A stretch of 34,303 nt of DNA from Bacteroidota bacterium (GTDB taxonomy: Bacteria > Bacteroidota > Rhodothermia > Rhodothermales > Bin80): assembly GCA_026709335.1 (NCBI GenBank), contig JAPOTE010000011.1, positions 1 to 34,303 of the forward strand. The letters are read 5' to 3'. The notes under the pieces are model-generated. The model did no database searches. It was not told the origin of the DNA and saw only the letters and a program-made list of their open reading frames with translations. Positions 24,293 to 33,259 of the stretch are shown one piece after another; the stretch's first letter is position 1, and each line of letters starts with the position of its first letter. The position numbers and the translations under genes are program-made.

Positions 24293-27130
24293 ATGTTCAC
24301 CCGGTCACTATCTCTAAAAGCCATCCGTTTATTCTGTTTCGTGCCCTTGGCAGTTTCTCTATGGGCTACAAATCTACAGGCACAATCATCGCTTGATGCT
24401 CCCATTCCAATGGACAGTGATGTAACGATTGGTCAACTTGAAAATGGTGTAACCTATTATTTGCGTGAGAATCATGAGCCGGAGTCGAGGCTTGAACTTC
24501 GACTGGTTATTAATGCAGGGAGTATACTGGAAGAAGAGGACCAACTTGGGTTGGCTCATTTTGTAGAGCATATGCTCTTTAATGGTACGAGGCGCTATCC
24601 TAAACAAACGCTGATGGAATTCCTGCAGCGTGTTGGTATGCAAATCGGGCCAGATGTGAATGCATATACTAGCTTTGATGAGACCGTCTATCAACTTCAG
24701 GTGCCCACGGACAGTATGGAAATTGTGCGCAAGGCATTTGAGGTCTTGGAGGACTGGGCGGCTTATGCCACAATGAGTGATGAAGAGATTGATTTGGAGC
24801 GCGGTGTAGTGATTGAGGAGTGGCGCAGTGGACGCGGCGCCTCCGGACGCATGTTAGATGAACTAATTCCGACTCTTTTGGGTGATTCCCGCTATGCCGA
24901 GCGACTACCCATTGGTGATACACTGGTCATCAAACAAAGTAGCTACGAGTCTGTACGTCGTTACTACAAGATCTGGTATCGGCCTGATTTGATGGCCGTT
25001 GTTGTAGTTGGAGCGCTGGATATGGACACAATGAAATCTCTTGTGGAAGAACATTTTGGAACGCTTCCTGTCGTTGAAGACCCTGTGCCGCGTTTGACGT
25101 ATGATATTCCGATGCAGGATATACGATACAAAGTTGTAAGCGATCCGGAGTATGATTTTTTTCCAATCATTTCCGTGCTATACAGGCAGCCAAAAATGGA
25201 CATGAAAACTATTGGTGACTATCGCCAATCTCTTGTGGGATCCATAGCAAGGGGCATGCTTTCTCGACGTTTTTCCGAGATTGCCCAGGATGGTACACGT
25301 TCTCCTTTTCTCATTGCAAATGCAGGCCTTGGGGATATGGTACGCGGCGCATCCTTTTTCAATTTGCAAGCCTTTGCGAACGAGGACAGTCTGACCGCGG
25401 CACTTCGCACGCTGATTCTCGAATCAGAACGGGCCAAACAGCATAATTTCACCCCGGGGGAATTTTCTAGATTCAAGGATTCATTCATGCGTTCGCTTGA
25501 AGAGGCCTACAACGAGCGTGACAATACGCCATCAGCCCGGCTTGTATCCTCGTATGTCTCTCACTTTCTTGAAGATGAGCCAATCCCGGGTGTCGTGAAT
25601 GAATATGAGCTTGCCCAAATGTTGGTTCCTACGATCACACTGGAAGAAGTAAGTGCATATCTTCCTGAAGCATTAAGCAGTCAGGATCGGGCAATCACTG
25701 TAGATATCACTGAGAAAGAATCTTTAGAATGGGTCACCGAAGATCTTTTGGCTGCCATTTTCGAAAAACACAGTGGCACAGAAATGGAGCCATATGTTGA
25801 CACCGCTGTAGACGCTCCTCTTTTTGACGTAGAACTGACTCCGGTAGCTGTCACAAATAAAGATTCAATTCCGGAGCTTGGAATTACAGAAATTACACTC
25901 GAGAACGGGATTCGTGTTGTGATGAAACCCACTGATTTTCGCGCGGATGAAGTTCAGTTTACTGCCTTCAGCGAAGGTGGAACGTCTTTGTATGACGACG
26001 ATGAATATCACGCAGCAGTATTTGCATCGGCTACGGTCAGTAATAGCGGGGTTGGGATGTTTGATGAGACGGCATTACGCAAAAAGATGGCAGGAAAGCG
26101 TGCATCCGTAAGAGCATCAATCAGCTCGTTATTTGAAGGATTCCAAGGAAATGCATCCCCGGAGGATCTGGAACTCTTGTTTCAATTGATTCACCTTCGT
26201 GCTACACAAGCCCGGCTTGACTCGTCATCATTCCTGTCCCAGATCAACCTGAATCGTACGTTCCTTGAGAATCGAAATAATTCCCCTGATGCTGCGTTCA
26301 GTGATACCCTTCGCACCACGCTATACAAAAATCATCTGCGATATAGGCCACGTACGATTGAAGAACTGGAAGCTATTGATATGGATCGTGCGTTACAAAT
26401 CTATCGGGAGCGATTCGAAGATATGGATGATTTTGTTTTTGTTTTCGTCGGAGCTTTTGAGGTTGATACGCTGACTGCACTTGCCCAGACCTATCTTGGT
26501 ACGCTACCTGTAACGGACAGGGAAGAAAGCTGGAAAAATATAAATGTACAAACTCCTGACGGCACAGTTGTCAAGACTGTTCATAAGGGAGAGGAACCAC
26601 AGAGTCGTGTCAATATCACCTTCAATGGCTCATATTCTGCTTCGCGCGAGACCTTACATCATATGGAATCTCTGGAAATGTTGCTGGATATTGTATTGTT
26701 TGAAGAATTACGGGAAGAGCGAGGCGGTATTTATGGTGCGAGCGTAAATGCTACGGCGATTCAACGTCCACAAGAGCGATTTACTTTTTCAATCGCTTTT
26801 GGCTGTGATCCGGAGCGTGTGGAAGAGTTGACCAGTGCAGTTTTTGAGACCATTGAAGAAATTCAGCGTGATGGTATTTCGGAAGATTATATTGCAAGAG
26901 TGCAGGAGCAACAGCGTCAGGCGCGTACTGTAGATCTTGAAGAGAATGGATTTTGGGTGAGCAGGCTTCGCTCTGCATACTATCAGGATAGCCTTTCGGA
27001 GCCATTGGACATCCTGCGTTACAATGAGCTCGTGGATAACCTAACAGCAAAAGATATGCAGCAGGCTGTATCGAATTGGTTGACAGATCGATACGTCCAA
27101 GTGACTCTATTCCCCGAGGAGACTGAATAG
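24293..27130 (+). CDS. M16 family zinc metallopeptidase (pitrilysin/insulinase-like), exported
   Basis: This 945-residue protein has a signal peptide (residues 1-30 ending LQA before Gln31), placing it in the periplasm or outer membrane. The N-terminal M16 domain has the inverted zinc motif HFVEH (His89, Glu92, His93) in LGLAHFVEHMLFNGTRRYPK. VNAYTSFDETVYQLQVP follows, and the third ligand Glu lies within ERGVVIEEW (169-177). A second M16-like half starts near residue 525 (GITEITLENGIRVVMKPTDF), where no zinc motif is seen, as usual for the non-catalytic half. The length fits the two-domain periplasmic forms. It probably degrades peptides or unfolded proteins in the envelope. It has its own gene-free leader and no operon partner. 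Confidence 0.93.
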   Translation: MFTRSLSLKAIRLFCFVPLAVSLWATNLQAQSSLDAPIPMDSDVTIGQLENGVTYYLRENHEPESRLELRLVINAGSILEEEDQLGLAHFVEHMLFNGTRRYPKQTLMEFLQRVGMQIGPDVNAYTSFDETVYQLQVPTDSMEIVRKAFEVLEDWAAYATMSDEEIDLERGVVIEEWRSGRGASGRMLDELIPTLLGDSRYAERLPIGDTLVIKQSSYESVRRYYKIWYRPDLMAVVVVGALDMDTMKSLVEEHFGTLPVVEDPVPRLTYDIPMQDIRYKVVSDPEYDFFPIISVLYRQPKMDMKTIGDYRQSLVGSIARGMLSRRFSEIAQDGTRSPFLIANAGLGDMVRGASFFNLQAFANEDSLTAALRTLILESERAKQHNFTPGEFSRFKDSFMRSLEEAYNERDNTPSARLVSSYVSHFLEDEPIPGVVNEYELAQMLVPTITLEEVSAYLPEALSSQDRAITVDITEKESLEWVTEDLLAAIFEKHSGTEMEPYVDTAVDAPLFDVELTPVAVTNKDSIPELGITEITLENGIRVVMKPTDFRADEVQFTAFSEGGTSLYDDDEYHAAVFASATVSNSGVGMFDETALRKKMAGKRASVRASISSLFEGFQGNASPEDLELLFQLIHLRATQARLDSSSFLSQINLNRTFLENRNNSPDAAFSDTLRTTLYKNHLRYRPRTIEELEAIDMDRALQIYRERFEDMDDFVFVFVGAFEVDTLTALAQTYLGTLPVTDREESWKNINVQTPDGTVVKTVHKGEEPQSRVNITFNGSYSASRETLHHMESLEMLLDIVLFEELREERGGIYGASVNATAIQRPQERFTFSIAFGCDPERVEELTSAVFETIEEIQRDGISEDYIARVQEQQRQARTVDLEENGFWVSRLRSAYYQDSLSEPLDILRYNELVDNLTAKDMQQAVSNWLTDRYVQVTLFPEETE

Positions 27131-27240
27131 ATCGGTAGAATAAGAAAACTTTGGTGTTTTCGATAGGGGAATTTATAGGAAAAACCCAAAGATCATGTCA
27201 CAGAGTTTTCCTCCGATATACAGGGGTAGCGCAAGTTGAA

Positions 27241-28062
27241 TCAGATCCCCAGCCCGCCCGTGACTTCCAGGGTATGACCTGTAATATAGCTGGCAAGAGG
27301 TGAAGCCATCAGGAGAATTCCCGCGGCAGCCTCTTCTGGTGTACCAGCTCTTTCCAGGGGAATTGCTGAGAGAGATGCCTCTCTTACTTTTGGAGGAATC
27401 CCCAGTGCAATAGATTGCCCTTCAATCGTAAGGACATGTCCTTCATCCGTAGAGCGCGTCAACCTGGTATCAATATATCCAAAGGCCACAGCGTTACATC
27501 GAATGCCAAAACGCCCCCATTCCCGGGCAACAGTCTTCGTCATTCCAATTACAGCCATTTTAGCTGAGGCATAGTTGATTTGCCCTATATTTCCGTGTAG
27601 TCCAGATGTGGAGGAGACGTTTACGATGCATCGATGGGGATGCGGTTGGTCAGTTTCTGCCTCTTTTTTTGCCAAGGGCCGCCATACTTGAGCAAGGGCT
27701 CGGATCAGACGAAAGGGAGCCGTGACGTGCACATCCTGAATTCGCTGCCACTGATTATCTGACATCTTATGCAGCATTCCGTCCCAGGTGAATCCTGCAT
27801 TATTGACAAGGATATTGAGTTCACCACATTGATCGATTACCTGTTGAATTAACGACTGAGGAGTTTCAGATTCTGTAATATTTCCGGGTAGAGACCATGC
27901 AGTATTGCCATCCTCTCGGATTGATTGCGTACTCTTCGCGCATGCATCAGCATCTAGGTCATTCAGAAATACCCGGGCCCCCATGGCTGCAAACTGCCTG
28001 GCAGCCGCATATCCAATTCCATTTGCAGCTCCTGTAATTAAAACACTTTGATTTTCAAACAT
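27241..28062 (-). CDS. Short-chain dehydrogenase/reductase (FabG-like)
   Basis: This 273-residue classical SDR has the NAD(P)-binding TGAANGIG (10-17), NNAG (87-90), and the catalytic Ser151, Tyr164 and Lys168 in NVSSTSG and YASAK. An Asp in the FLNDLDADA segment after beta strand 2 (residues 32-40) suggests a preference for NAD(H). The C-terminal ASYITGHTLEVTGGLGI is the usual substrate-binding end. A short insert at about 130-144 (AKKEAETDQPHPHR) is longer than in FabG. No fatty-acid genes are nearby, so a 3-oxoacyl-ACP/CoA or general alcohol dehydrogenase role cannot be chosen. It is divergent from the DUF5916-type gene; 110 bases separate its stop from the convergent M16 gene. Confidence 0.92.
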   Translation of the reverse strand: MFENQSVLITGAANGIGYAAARQFAAMGARVFLNDLDADACAKSTQSIREDGNTAWSLPGNITESETPQSLIQQVIDQCGELNILVNNAGFTWDGMLHKMSDNQWQRIQDVHVTAPFRLIRALAQVWRPLAKKEAETDQPHPHRCIVNVSSTSGLHGNIGQINYASAKMAVIGMTKTVAREWGRFGIRCNAVAFGYIDTRLTRSTDEGHVLTIEGQSIALGIPPKVREASLSAIPLERAGTPEEAAAGILLMASPLASYITGHTLEVTGGLGI

Positions 28063-28134
28063 TCGGGTTCCTACAAAAGAAATGAATTAGGTTGGCGTAA
28101 CAATACGGCAGTACTTTCGTAACGAGTCAGGTGA

Positions 28135-28154
28135 CTTGTATGATCGAATACAAG
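28135..28154. promoter_or_regulatory. 20-bp dyad in the divergent SDR/DUF5916 promoter region
   Basis: CTTGTAT (28135-28141) and ATACAAG (28148-28154) form 7-bp arms around a 6-base centre, the size of a typical dimeric repressor site. A smaller AGTC/GACT dyad (28125-28128/28133-28136) overlaps its left end. It lies 28 bases before the DUF5916-type start and 72 bases before the divergent SDR start. An operator role is inference. Confidence 0.4.
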
Positions 28155-28182
28155 AAAATCCTCACCATCAACTTACGAACGA

Positions 28183-30495
28183 ATGCTGAGATTTGCATCA
28201 GTAGTTTCCTTGTGCCTCTGCCTTATAACTCCCGCCCAGTCTCAGTCACTGAATGGAGATTCAGATGAAATTAGATTGAGTTCCATCTCTGAAGATTTTG
28301 GCGAATTTCAGCCTAACATTAAACCATCTCTGACTCTTCGAAGAGTCAAGGGAAGCATACAAGTTGATGGGAATCTGAGCGAAGATGCATGGAAATCGAT
28401 CCTTCCTGTCAGTAATTTTACAGAATTCTTCCCAAATGATATGACTCAACCGCCGGTGGAGATAAAAGGGATGATGACGTATGATGAGGATTATCTATAT
28501 GTAGGCATCATTGTCGTAGATGATCCGAAATTCATTCGCGCCAACATTAGTGATCGGGATGAGATTTGGCAAGATGATTATGCTGGTATTATACTTGACC
28601 CCAATCGCGACGGTCAAGGGATGTATTTCATTGCTTCAAACCCTCTCGGAATACAGGCTGATACATTTATATCACCAAATAACGAAGATGATGGATTTGA
28701 TATCCTGTTTCGGTCAAGTGGTCAGATCACCGAAAATGGTTATCAGATTGAACTGGCAATTCCCTTCAAGAGTCTCCGGTTTCCCAATGCAGGCTCTCAG
28801 ACATGGGGAGCTACATTCTGGGTTACCAGACCACGCGAGAGCAGGAGTCAGTATTCCTGGGCCGCTGTGAGTCAGGATAATCCCTGTATGAGTTGTCAAC
28901 TTGGTGAAATTAACGGAATTCAGGGAGTTCGGGCAGGGCGGAATCTCGAAATTCTTCCTTCACTGACGGGCGGGGGAGTAGGTGCACTTCGAGACGCCGA
29001 AGTACCCGCGTCAGGTTTCAAGAATGAGCGCATGACGGTTGAACCATCACTGAATCTCAAGTATGGAATTACTTCAGAACTGACAGCAGATGTTACGGTA
29101 AATCCAGATTTTAGCCAAATTGAATCCGATGAAGCTCAGATCGATGTGAATTCAACGTTCGCACTGTCTTTTGATGAACGGCGCCCATTTTTCCAAGAAG
29201 GGTCAGGATTATTCAATACCGAGATTCAGACCGTCTATACTCGATCGATTAATGATCCAATTGGAGCGGCCAAGTTGACTGGCCGCTTTGGGTCTGTGGA
29301 TGTAGCCTACATTGGAGCAAGAGATAATAACTCTCCGCTGCTATTACCTTTTGAAGAAGAAAGTCGATTGCTAGAGGGTGGTCGTAGTGTTTCAAATATT
29401 TTGAGAGTAAGACATAACTTCGATAACGATTCGTTCGTTGGTGCGCTCTTGACGGACCGCAGACTTGATGAAGGTGGCTCAGGATCTACTGTCAGCGTCG
29501 ATGCTGCAGCAAGATTTCTGCAGAAGTATACACTTAGTGGACAATTCGTGTACAGTAATCACATAGAGCCGGTGGACGATAAATTGAGCGAGGGACTTGA
29601 AGATCTCACATTTGGTGACCAGGGGTATACGGGTGCACTGGATGGAGAGTCATTCAGTGGGTATGCAGGGAGAATTGAATTTGACAGGGACTCCCGTTAC
29701 TGGTCATTTGAGGGGGCTTATGAGGCCTTGAGTCCCACCTTTCGTGCGGATAACGGGTTTGTTCGTCAGAACAATAATCAGACCGCTTATCTCTGGCAGG
29801 GTGTGACGATTTATCCTGAAAAAGTTTTTTCATTTGTGGAACGAATCAGGCCAAATCTATTGATTGGAGGCAACTGGAATTTTGATGCTCTGCAAAAAAG
29901 TTTTTTCCTTCGCTCATCCATGTTTTTCCAGTTTAAGCGACAAACGAATATGCAAATCAACTGGTTGTACCGAGAGGAAAATTTTGCTGGCCTCCAGTTT
30001 GATGGAATTACAAGTGTGAACGGATTTGTTTCCAGCAACTTCAGCAAGCAGTTTAATCTGGGAGTCAATATAAGTGTGGGTGAATCAATTGCCCGTTTTC
30101 TTGATGAGCCTGAAATTGGAAACAGTCTTGAGTTCAATGTTTGGGGGGTGATTCGTCCGACACAGCGTATGGCCATTCGCCCGCAATTCTCTTACTCCAG
30201 GCTTTCAGATAAAGAGACAGGTAACGAGTTTTTCAGCGGGTACATTGCCCGTGCACGGGTAAAATATCAGTTTAGCCGCCATTTTTTCCTACGTACTGTG
30301 GTTCAGTACAGTGATTTTGCAAAATCATTGGAAATTGATCCACTGTTAACGTACAAAATCAATGCATTTACAGCGCTTCATGTAGGTTCGACACATGATT
30401 TGGATCAGTACACGCGGCTGGATGAAATCCAAAAATATTTTAGGCAGAGTAGTCGGCAGATCTTTTTTAAGGTTCAATATTTTTTTAGAAAATAA
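28183..30495 (+). CDS. DUF5916-type outer-membrane barrel protein with CBM9-like N-terminal domain
   Basis: This 770-residue exported protein has a signal peptide (FASVVSLCLCLITPAQS) followed by Gln. Residues about 45-240 look like a CBM9/family-9-like carbohydrate-binding fold: GSIQVDGNLSEDAWKSI, YDEDYLYVGIIVVDDP, DDYAGIILDPNRDGQGMYF and YQIELAIPFKSLRFP. Residues about 250-770 are DUF5916-like and rich in alternating beta strands: VNPDFSQIESDEAQIDVN, FDERRPFFQEGSGLF. The protein ends with aromatic FFKVQYFFRK, as in outer-membrane barrels. The biochemical role of this family is unknown; uptake or surface processing of glycans is a reasonable guess only. The Gfo/Idh/MocA operon starts 55 bases downstream. 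Confidence 0.88.
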   Translation: MLRFASVVSLCLCLITPAQSQSLNGDSDEIRLSSISEDFGEFQPNIKPSLTLRRVKGSIQVDGNLSEDAWKSILPVSNFTEFFPNDMTQPPVEIKGMMTYDEDYLYVGIIVVDDPKFIRANISDRDEIWQDDYAGIILDPNRDGQGMYFIASNPLGIQADTFISPNNEDDGFDILFRSSGQITENGYQIELAIPFKSLRFPNAGSQTWGATFWVTRPRESRSQYSWAAVSQDNPCMSCQLGEINGIQGVRAGRNLEILPSLTGGGVGALRDAEVPASGFKNERMTVEPSLNLKYGITSELTADVTVNPDFSQIESDEAQIDVNSTFALSFDERRPFFQEGSGLFNTEIQTVYTRSINDPIGAAKLTGRFGSVDVAYIGARDNNSPLLLPFEEESRLLEGGRSVSNILRVRHNFDNDSFVGALLTDRRLDEGGSGSTVSVDAAARFLQKYTLSGQFVYSNHIEPVDDKLSEGLEDLTFGDQGYTGALDGESFSGYAGRIEFDRDSRYWSFEGAYEALSPTFRADNGFVRQNNNQTAYLWQGVTIYPEKVFSFVERIRPNLLIGGNWNFDALQKSFFLRSSMFFQFKRQTNMQINWLYREENFAGLQFDGITSVNGFVSSNFSKQFNLGVNISVGESIARFLDEPEIGNSLEFNVWGVIRPTQRMAIRPQFSYSRLSDKETGNEFFSGYIARARVKYQFSRHFFLRTVVQYSDFAKSLEIDPLLTYKINAFTALHVGSTHDLDQYTRLDEIQKYFRQSSRQIFFKVQYFFRK

Positions 30496-30511
30496 TTGAT
30501 TTTATTGCCTA

Positions 30512-30546
30512 TTGTGTTGTAAATTCTTTCCGAACCTACAACACAA
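30512..30546. promoter_or_regulatory. Perfect 10-bp inverted repeat just before the Gfo/Idh operon
   Basis: TTGTGTTGTA (30512-30521) and TACAACACAA (30537-30546) are perfectly complementary with a 15-base spacer. The right arm ends 4 bases before ATG 30551, so an mRNA hairpin would include the ribosome entry site; as DNA it could be an operator. It starts 16 bases after the upstream stop and has no T tract, which argues against a simple terminator. Confidence 0.6.
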
Positions 30547-30550
30547 ACAC

Positions 30551-31873
30551 ATGAGGCAATTGACCAATCGGCGAAATTTTATTAAAACAGCGACTGCCGG
30601 CGTAGCCGGCGCTTCTCTGCTTGGCGCTGCACGAGGCTTGGCTGCGCCATCAAATCGGTTGACTGCAGCCGTAATGGGGGTAAACAGCCGGGGTGGGGTG
30701 CTCGCGACAGCTTTTGCGCGGGCAGAGGGCTGTGATGTCACGCATATTTGCGATGTGGATGAGCGTGCGATTGCAAAGTCGATCAAAGAAGTCTCCGAGG
30801 TAGAGAACGGAAATGCCCCGATTGGAGTTACTGATATCCGCGAGGTTCTCGAGAATCCTGACATAGACATTCTTGTCATTGCCGCACCAGATCATTGGCA
30901 TGCGCCCGCAGCGATCATGGCTTTACAGGCGGGAAAGCATGTCTATGTGGAAAAACCGGGGAGTCATAATCCCGGAGAGGCTAAAATGCTGGTTCAGGCC
31001 CAACAGCAATATAATCGCGTAGTTCAGATGGGAAACCAGCAGCGCTCCTCTGTGGAGTCTGCCCAGATCATTGATGCAATTAGGCAGGGAATCATTGGAC
31101 GACCATATTTTGCCAGAGCATGGTATGCAAATACTCGAGGATCTATTGGTCGGGGACAGCCTGCACCTACGCCCGACTGGCTTAACTATGATTTATGGCA
31201 GGGGCCAGCACCACGATCACCCTACAAGGACAATTTGATCCACTATAATTGGCACTGGTTCTGGCACTGGGGGACTGGTGAGATTTGTAATAATGGCACA
31301 CATGAAATTGATGTGTGCAGGTGGGCTCTTGGTGTTGATTTCCCTGTCAGGGTTACCTCTTCGGGGGGGCGATATCACTATGATGATGACTGGGAGTTCT
31401 TCGATACACAAATTGCAACGTTCGACTTTGAAGGCGAAAAGACTATTATGTGGGATGGGCGCAGTTGTAACGGTCATCTAGTTGAGGGACGCGGTCGAGG
31501 TTCGTCCATTCACGGTGAATATGGAACGGTGATTATTGATCGCGACGGTTATACTGTATACGATCAGGATAATGAGGAGATATGGAAGCGCTCCCGAGTG
31601 TCGGGTGAAGCAAGTCTTGACATCCGAGGTGGGGGAGGGTTAACGGATCGTCATATTGCAAATATGCTTCATTCCATTCGAGACGGAGTTCCGCAGAATT
31701 CCCCCATTGATGAAGGGCAGAAGACTACACTACTCTGTCACTTGGGTAATATTGCACAGAAAACTGGACGTGCACTTCAATGCGACCCGACAAATGGTCA
31801 TATTCTCAATGACGAGGAGGCAATGAGCATGTGGGCAAGAGACTATGAGCCTGGCTGGGAAGTCAAGGTGTAA
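30551..31873 (+). CDS. Gfo/Idh/MocA family oxidoreductase with Tat-type signal (first of pair)
   Basis: This 440-residue protein has a twin-arginine-like N-terminus NRRNFIKTATAGVAGASLLG (residues 6-25) followed by Ala-rich residues, so it is probably exported folded with its cofactor. The Rossmann part covers about 37-155, with the VMGVNSRGG loop in place of the usual GxGxxG, and VEKPGSHNPGEA carries the conserved EKP (134-136). The C-terminal domain contains the conserved NNGTHEIDVCRWAL with His251. The family oxidises or reduces sugars, sugar acids or inositols with NAD(P). The ATG at 30551 is chosen; an upstream in-frame TTG at 30512 would run through the inverted repeat. It is followed after 42 bases by a second family member. 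Confidence 0.93.
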   Translation: MRQLTNRRNFIKTATAGVAGASLLGAARGLAAPSNRLTAAVMGVNSRGGVLATAFARAEGCDVTHICDVDERAIAKSIKEVSEVENGNAPIGVTDIREVLENPDIDILVIAAPDHWHAPAAIMALQAGKHVYVEKPGSHNPGEAKMLVQAQQQYNRVVQMGNQQRSSVESAQIIDAIRQGIIGRPYFARAWYANTRGSIGRGQPAPTPDWLNYDLWQGPAPRSPYKDNLIHYNWHWFWHWGTGEICNNGTHEIDVCRWALGVDFPVRVTSSGGRYHYDDDWEFFDTQIATFDFEGEKTIMWDGRSCNGHLVEGRGRGSSIHGEYGTVIIDRDGYTVYDQDNEEIWKRSRVSGEASLDIRGGGGLTDRHIANMLHSIRDGVPQNSPIDEGQKTTLLCHLGNIAQKTGRALQCDPTNGHILNDEEAMSMWARDYEPGWEVKV

Positions 31874-31915
31874 TTTGCTGAATTTCAGAGAGACTAACAA
31901 TAAACTAATAATAAA

Positions 31916-33241
31916 ATGAAACGACGTGAATTTATTCGAGCAGGGGGGACCGCTGCCGCCGGAAGCTTATTCGTACGACCAGGTCTCACCAAGAAACAAC
32001 GGATTAAGATCGCATTGGTTGGAACGGGAGTTCGTGGCCAGGGCATGTGGGGGCATGATTTGGTAGAGGATTATTCAGACGTAGTTGAGTTTGTGGGTTT
32101 GTGTGACATAAACCCCGGCAGGCTTGAATATGTGAAGCAACACATAGGTGTTACTTGTCCGACGTATACGGATTTTGATCGGATGATGCTGGAGACTCAA
32201 CCCGATATGGTCATTGTTGCAACGGTTGACTCGACCCATCATCAGTATATTGTTCGGGCGATGGAATTGGGCAGTGATGTGATCACAGAAAAGCCGATGA
32301 CTACAGATGCCGAAAAATGCCAAGAAATTCTGGACGCACAGGCGCTTACGCGTAAGAATGTAACGGTAACGTTTAACTACCGATACTCCCCTCATCGTGC
32401 GAAAATGAAGGAACTCCTGATGAATAACCGGATTGGCAAGGTGACCTCAGTAGATTTCCATTGGTATCTAGATATCTATCATGGAGCGGATTATTTCCGG
32501 CGGTGGCATGGAAAGGAGCGTTTTGGGGGTACATTGTTTGTTCACAAGGCGACGCACCATTTCGATCTCTTGAATTGGTGGCTTGAATCAGAACCTGAAG
32601 AAGTTTTTGCATACGGAGAACTCGAGTATTATGGGCATAACAACGATTTTCGTCATACAAATTGTCGGGGCTGTCCTCACACTGATAAGTGTGAGCATTA
32701 CTGGGATATTACTCAGAGTAAATTCTATATGGATTTCTATGTCGCGAACGAGCATCATGACGGCTATTTGCGGGATGGATGCGTGTGGAGTGAAGAAATC
32801 GATATCTATGACAAGATGAGCGCTCAGATTAAGTATGCCAATGGAGTTCACGTCAGTTATTCTTGCACTACCTATTCTCCCTATGAGGGATATCGAATTG
32901 CATTCAATGGAACCGAGGGGCGACTTGAAGCCTGGATTAAGGAGCGCCAGCCTTGGGAGGATCTACCGTATGATGAACTTCGTGTGACTGATAATTTTGG
33001 AGAGACAGAGTTGATTCAGATCCCGCATGGTGGAGGTGGTCATGGTGGGGGAGATCGAAGATTAAAAGATCATATATTTAAGGGCGAAGATACTCCCGAT
33101 CCATATCGTCAGGCAGCGGGTGCCAGAGATGGTGCCATGTCCATTCTCATTGGAGTTGCAGCAAGAGAAAGTGTCAAAACAGGTGAGCCGATTCGAATTG
33201 AGTCACTCACTTCTCTCAAGCCCAGAGTGGTACGACCTTAA
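31916..33241 (+). CDS. Gfo/Idh/MocA family oxidoreductase with Tat-type signal and Cys cluster (second of pair)
   Basis: This 441-residue protein begins MKRREFIRAGGTAAAGSLF, a short Tat-like signal with a weak hydrophobic core. IALVGTGVRGQG (32-43) has the GxGxxG nucleotide motif, ITEKPMTTDAEKC carries EKP (125-127), and KATHHFDLLNWW supplies the family His pair (214-215). Residues 245-262 hold Cys250, Cys253 and Cys259 in CRGCPHTDKC, which could bind a metal or Fe-S cluster. A Gly/His-rich segment (HGGGGHGGG, 371-379) lies near the C-terminus. It diverges clearly from the adjacent paralogue. The pair may act in sequence on a sugar in the periplasm; the substrate is unknown. Confidence 0.92.
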   Translation: MKRREFIRAGGTAAAGSLFVRPGLTKKQRIKIALVGTGVRGQGMWGHDLVEDYSDVVEFVGLCDINPGRLEYVKQHIGVTCPTYTDFDRMMLETQPDMVIVATVDSTHHQYIVRAMELGSDVITEKPMTTDAEKCQEILDAQALTRKNVTVTFNYRYSPHRAKMKELLMNNRIGKVTSVDFHWYLDIYHGADYFRRWHGKERFGGTLFVHKATHHFDLLNWWLESEPEEVFAYGELEYYGHNNDFRHTNCRGCPHTDKCEHYWDITQSKFYMDFYVANEHHDGYLRDGCVWSEEIDIYDKMSAQIKYANGVHVSYSCTTYSPYEGYRIAFNGTEGRLEAWIKERQPWEDLPYDELRVTDNFGETELIQIPHGGGGHGGGDRRLKDHIFKGEDTPDPYRQAAGARDGAMSILIGVAARESVKTGEPIRIESLTSLKPRVVRP

Positions 33242-33259
33242 AAATAAATACTTGAAATT

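Noticed and set aside
27144-27161. GAAAAC/GTTTTC hairpin after the M16 gene as a terminator
   Set aside because: Short AT-rich stem without a T tract; too weak to call.
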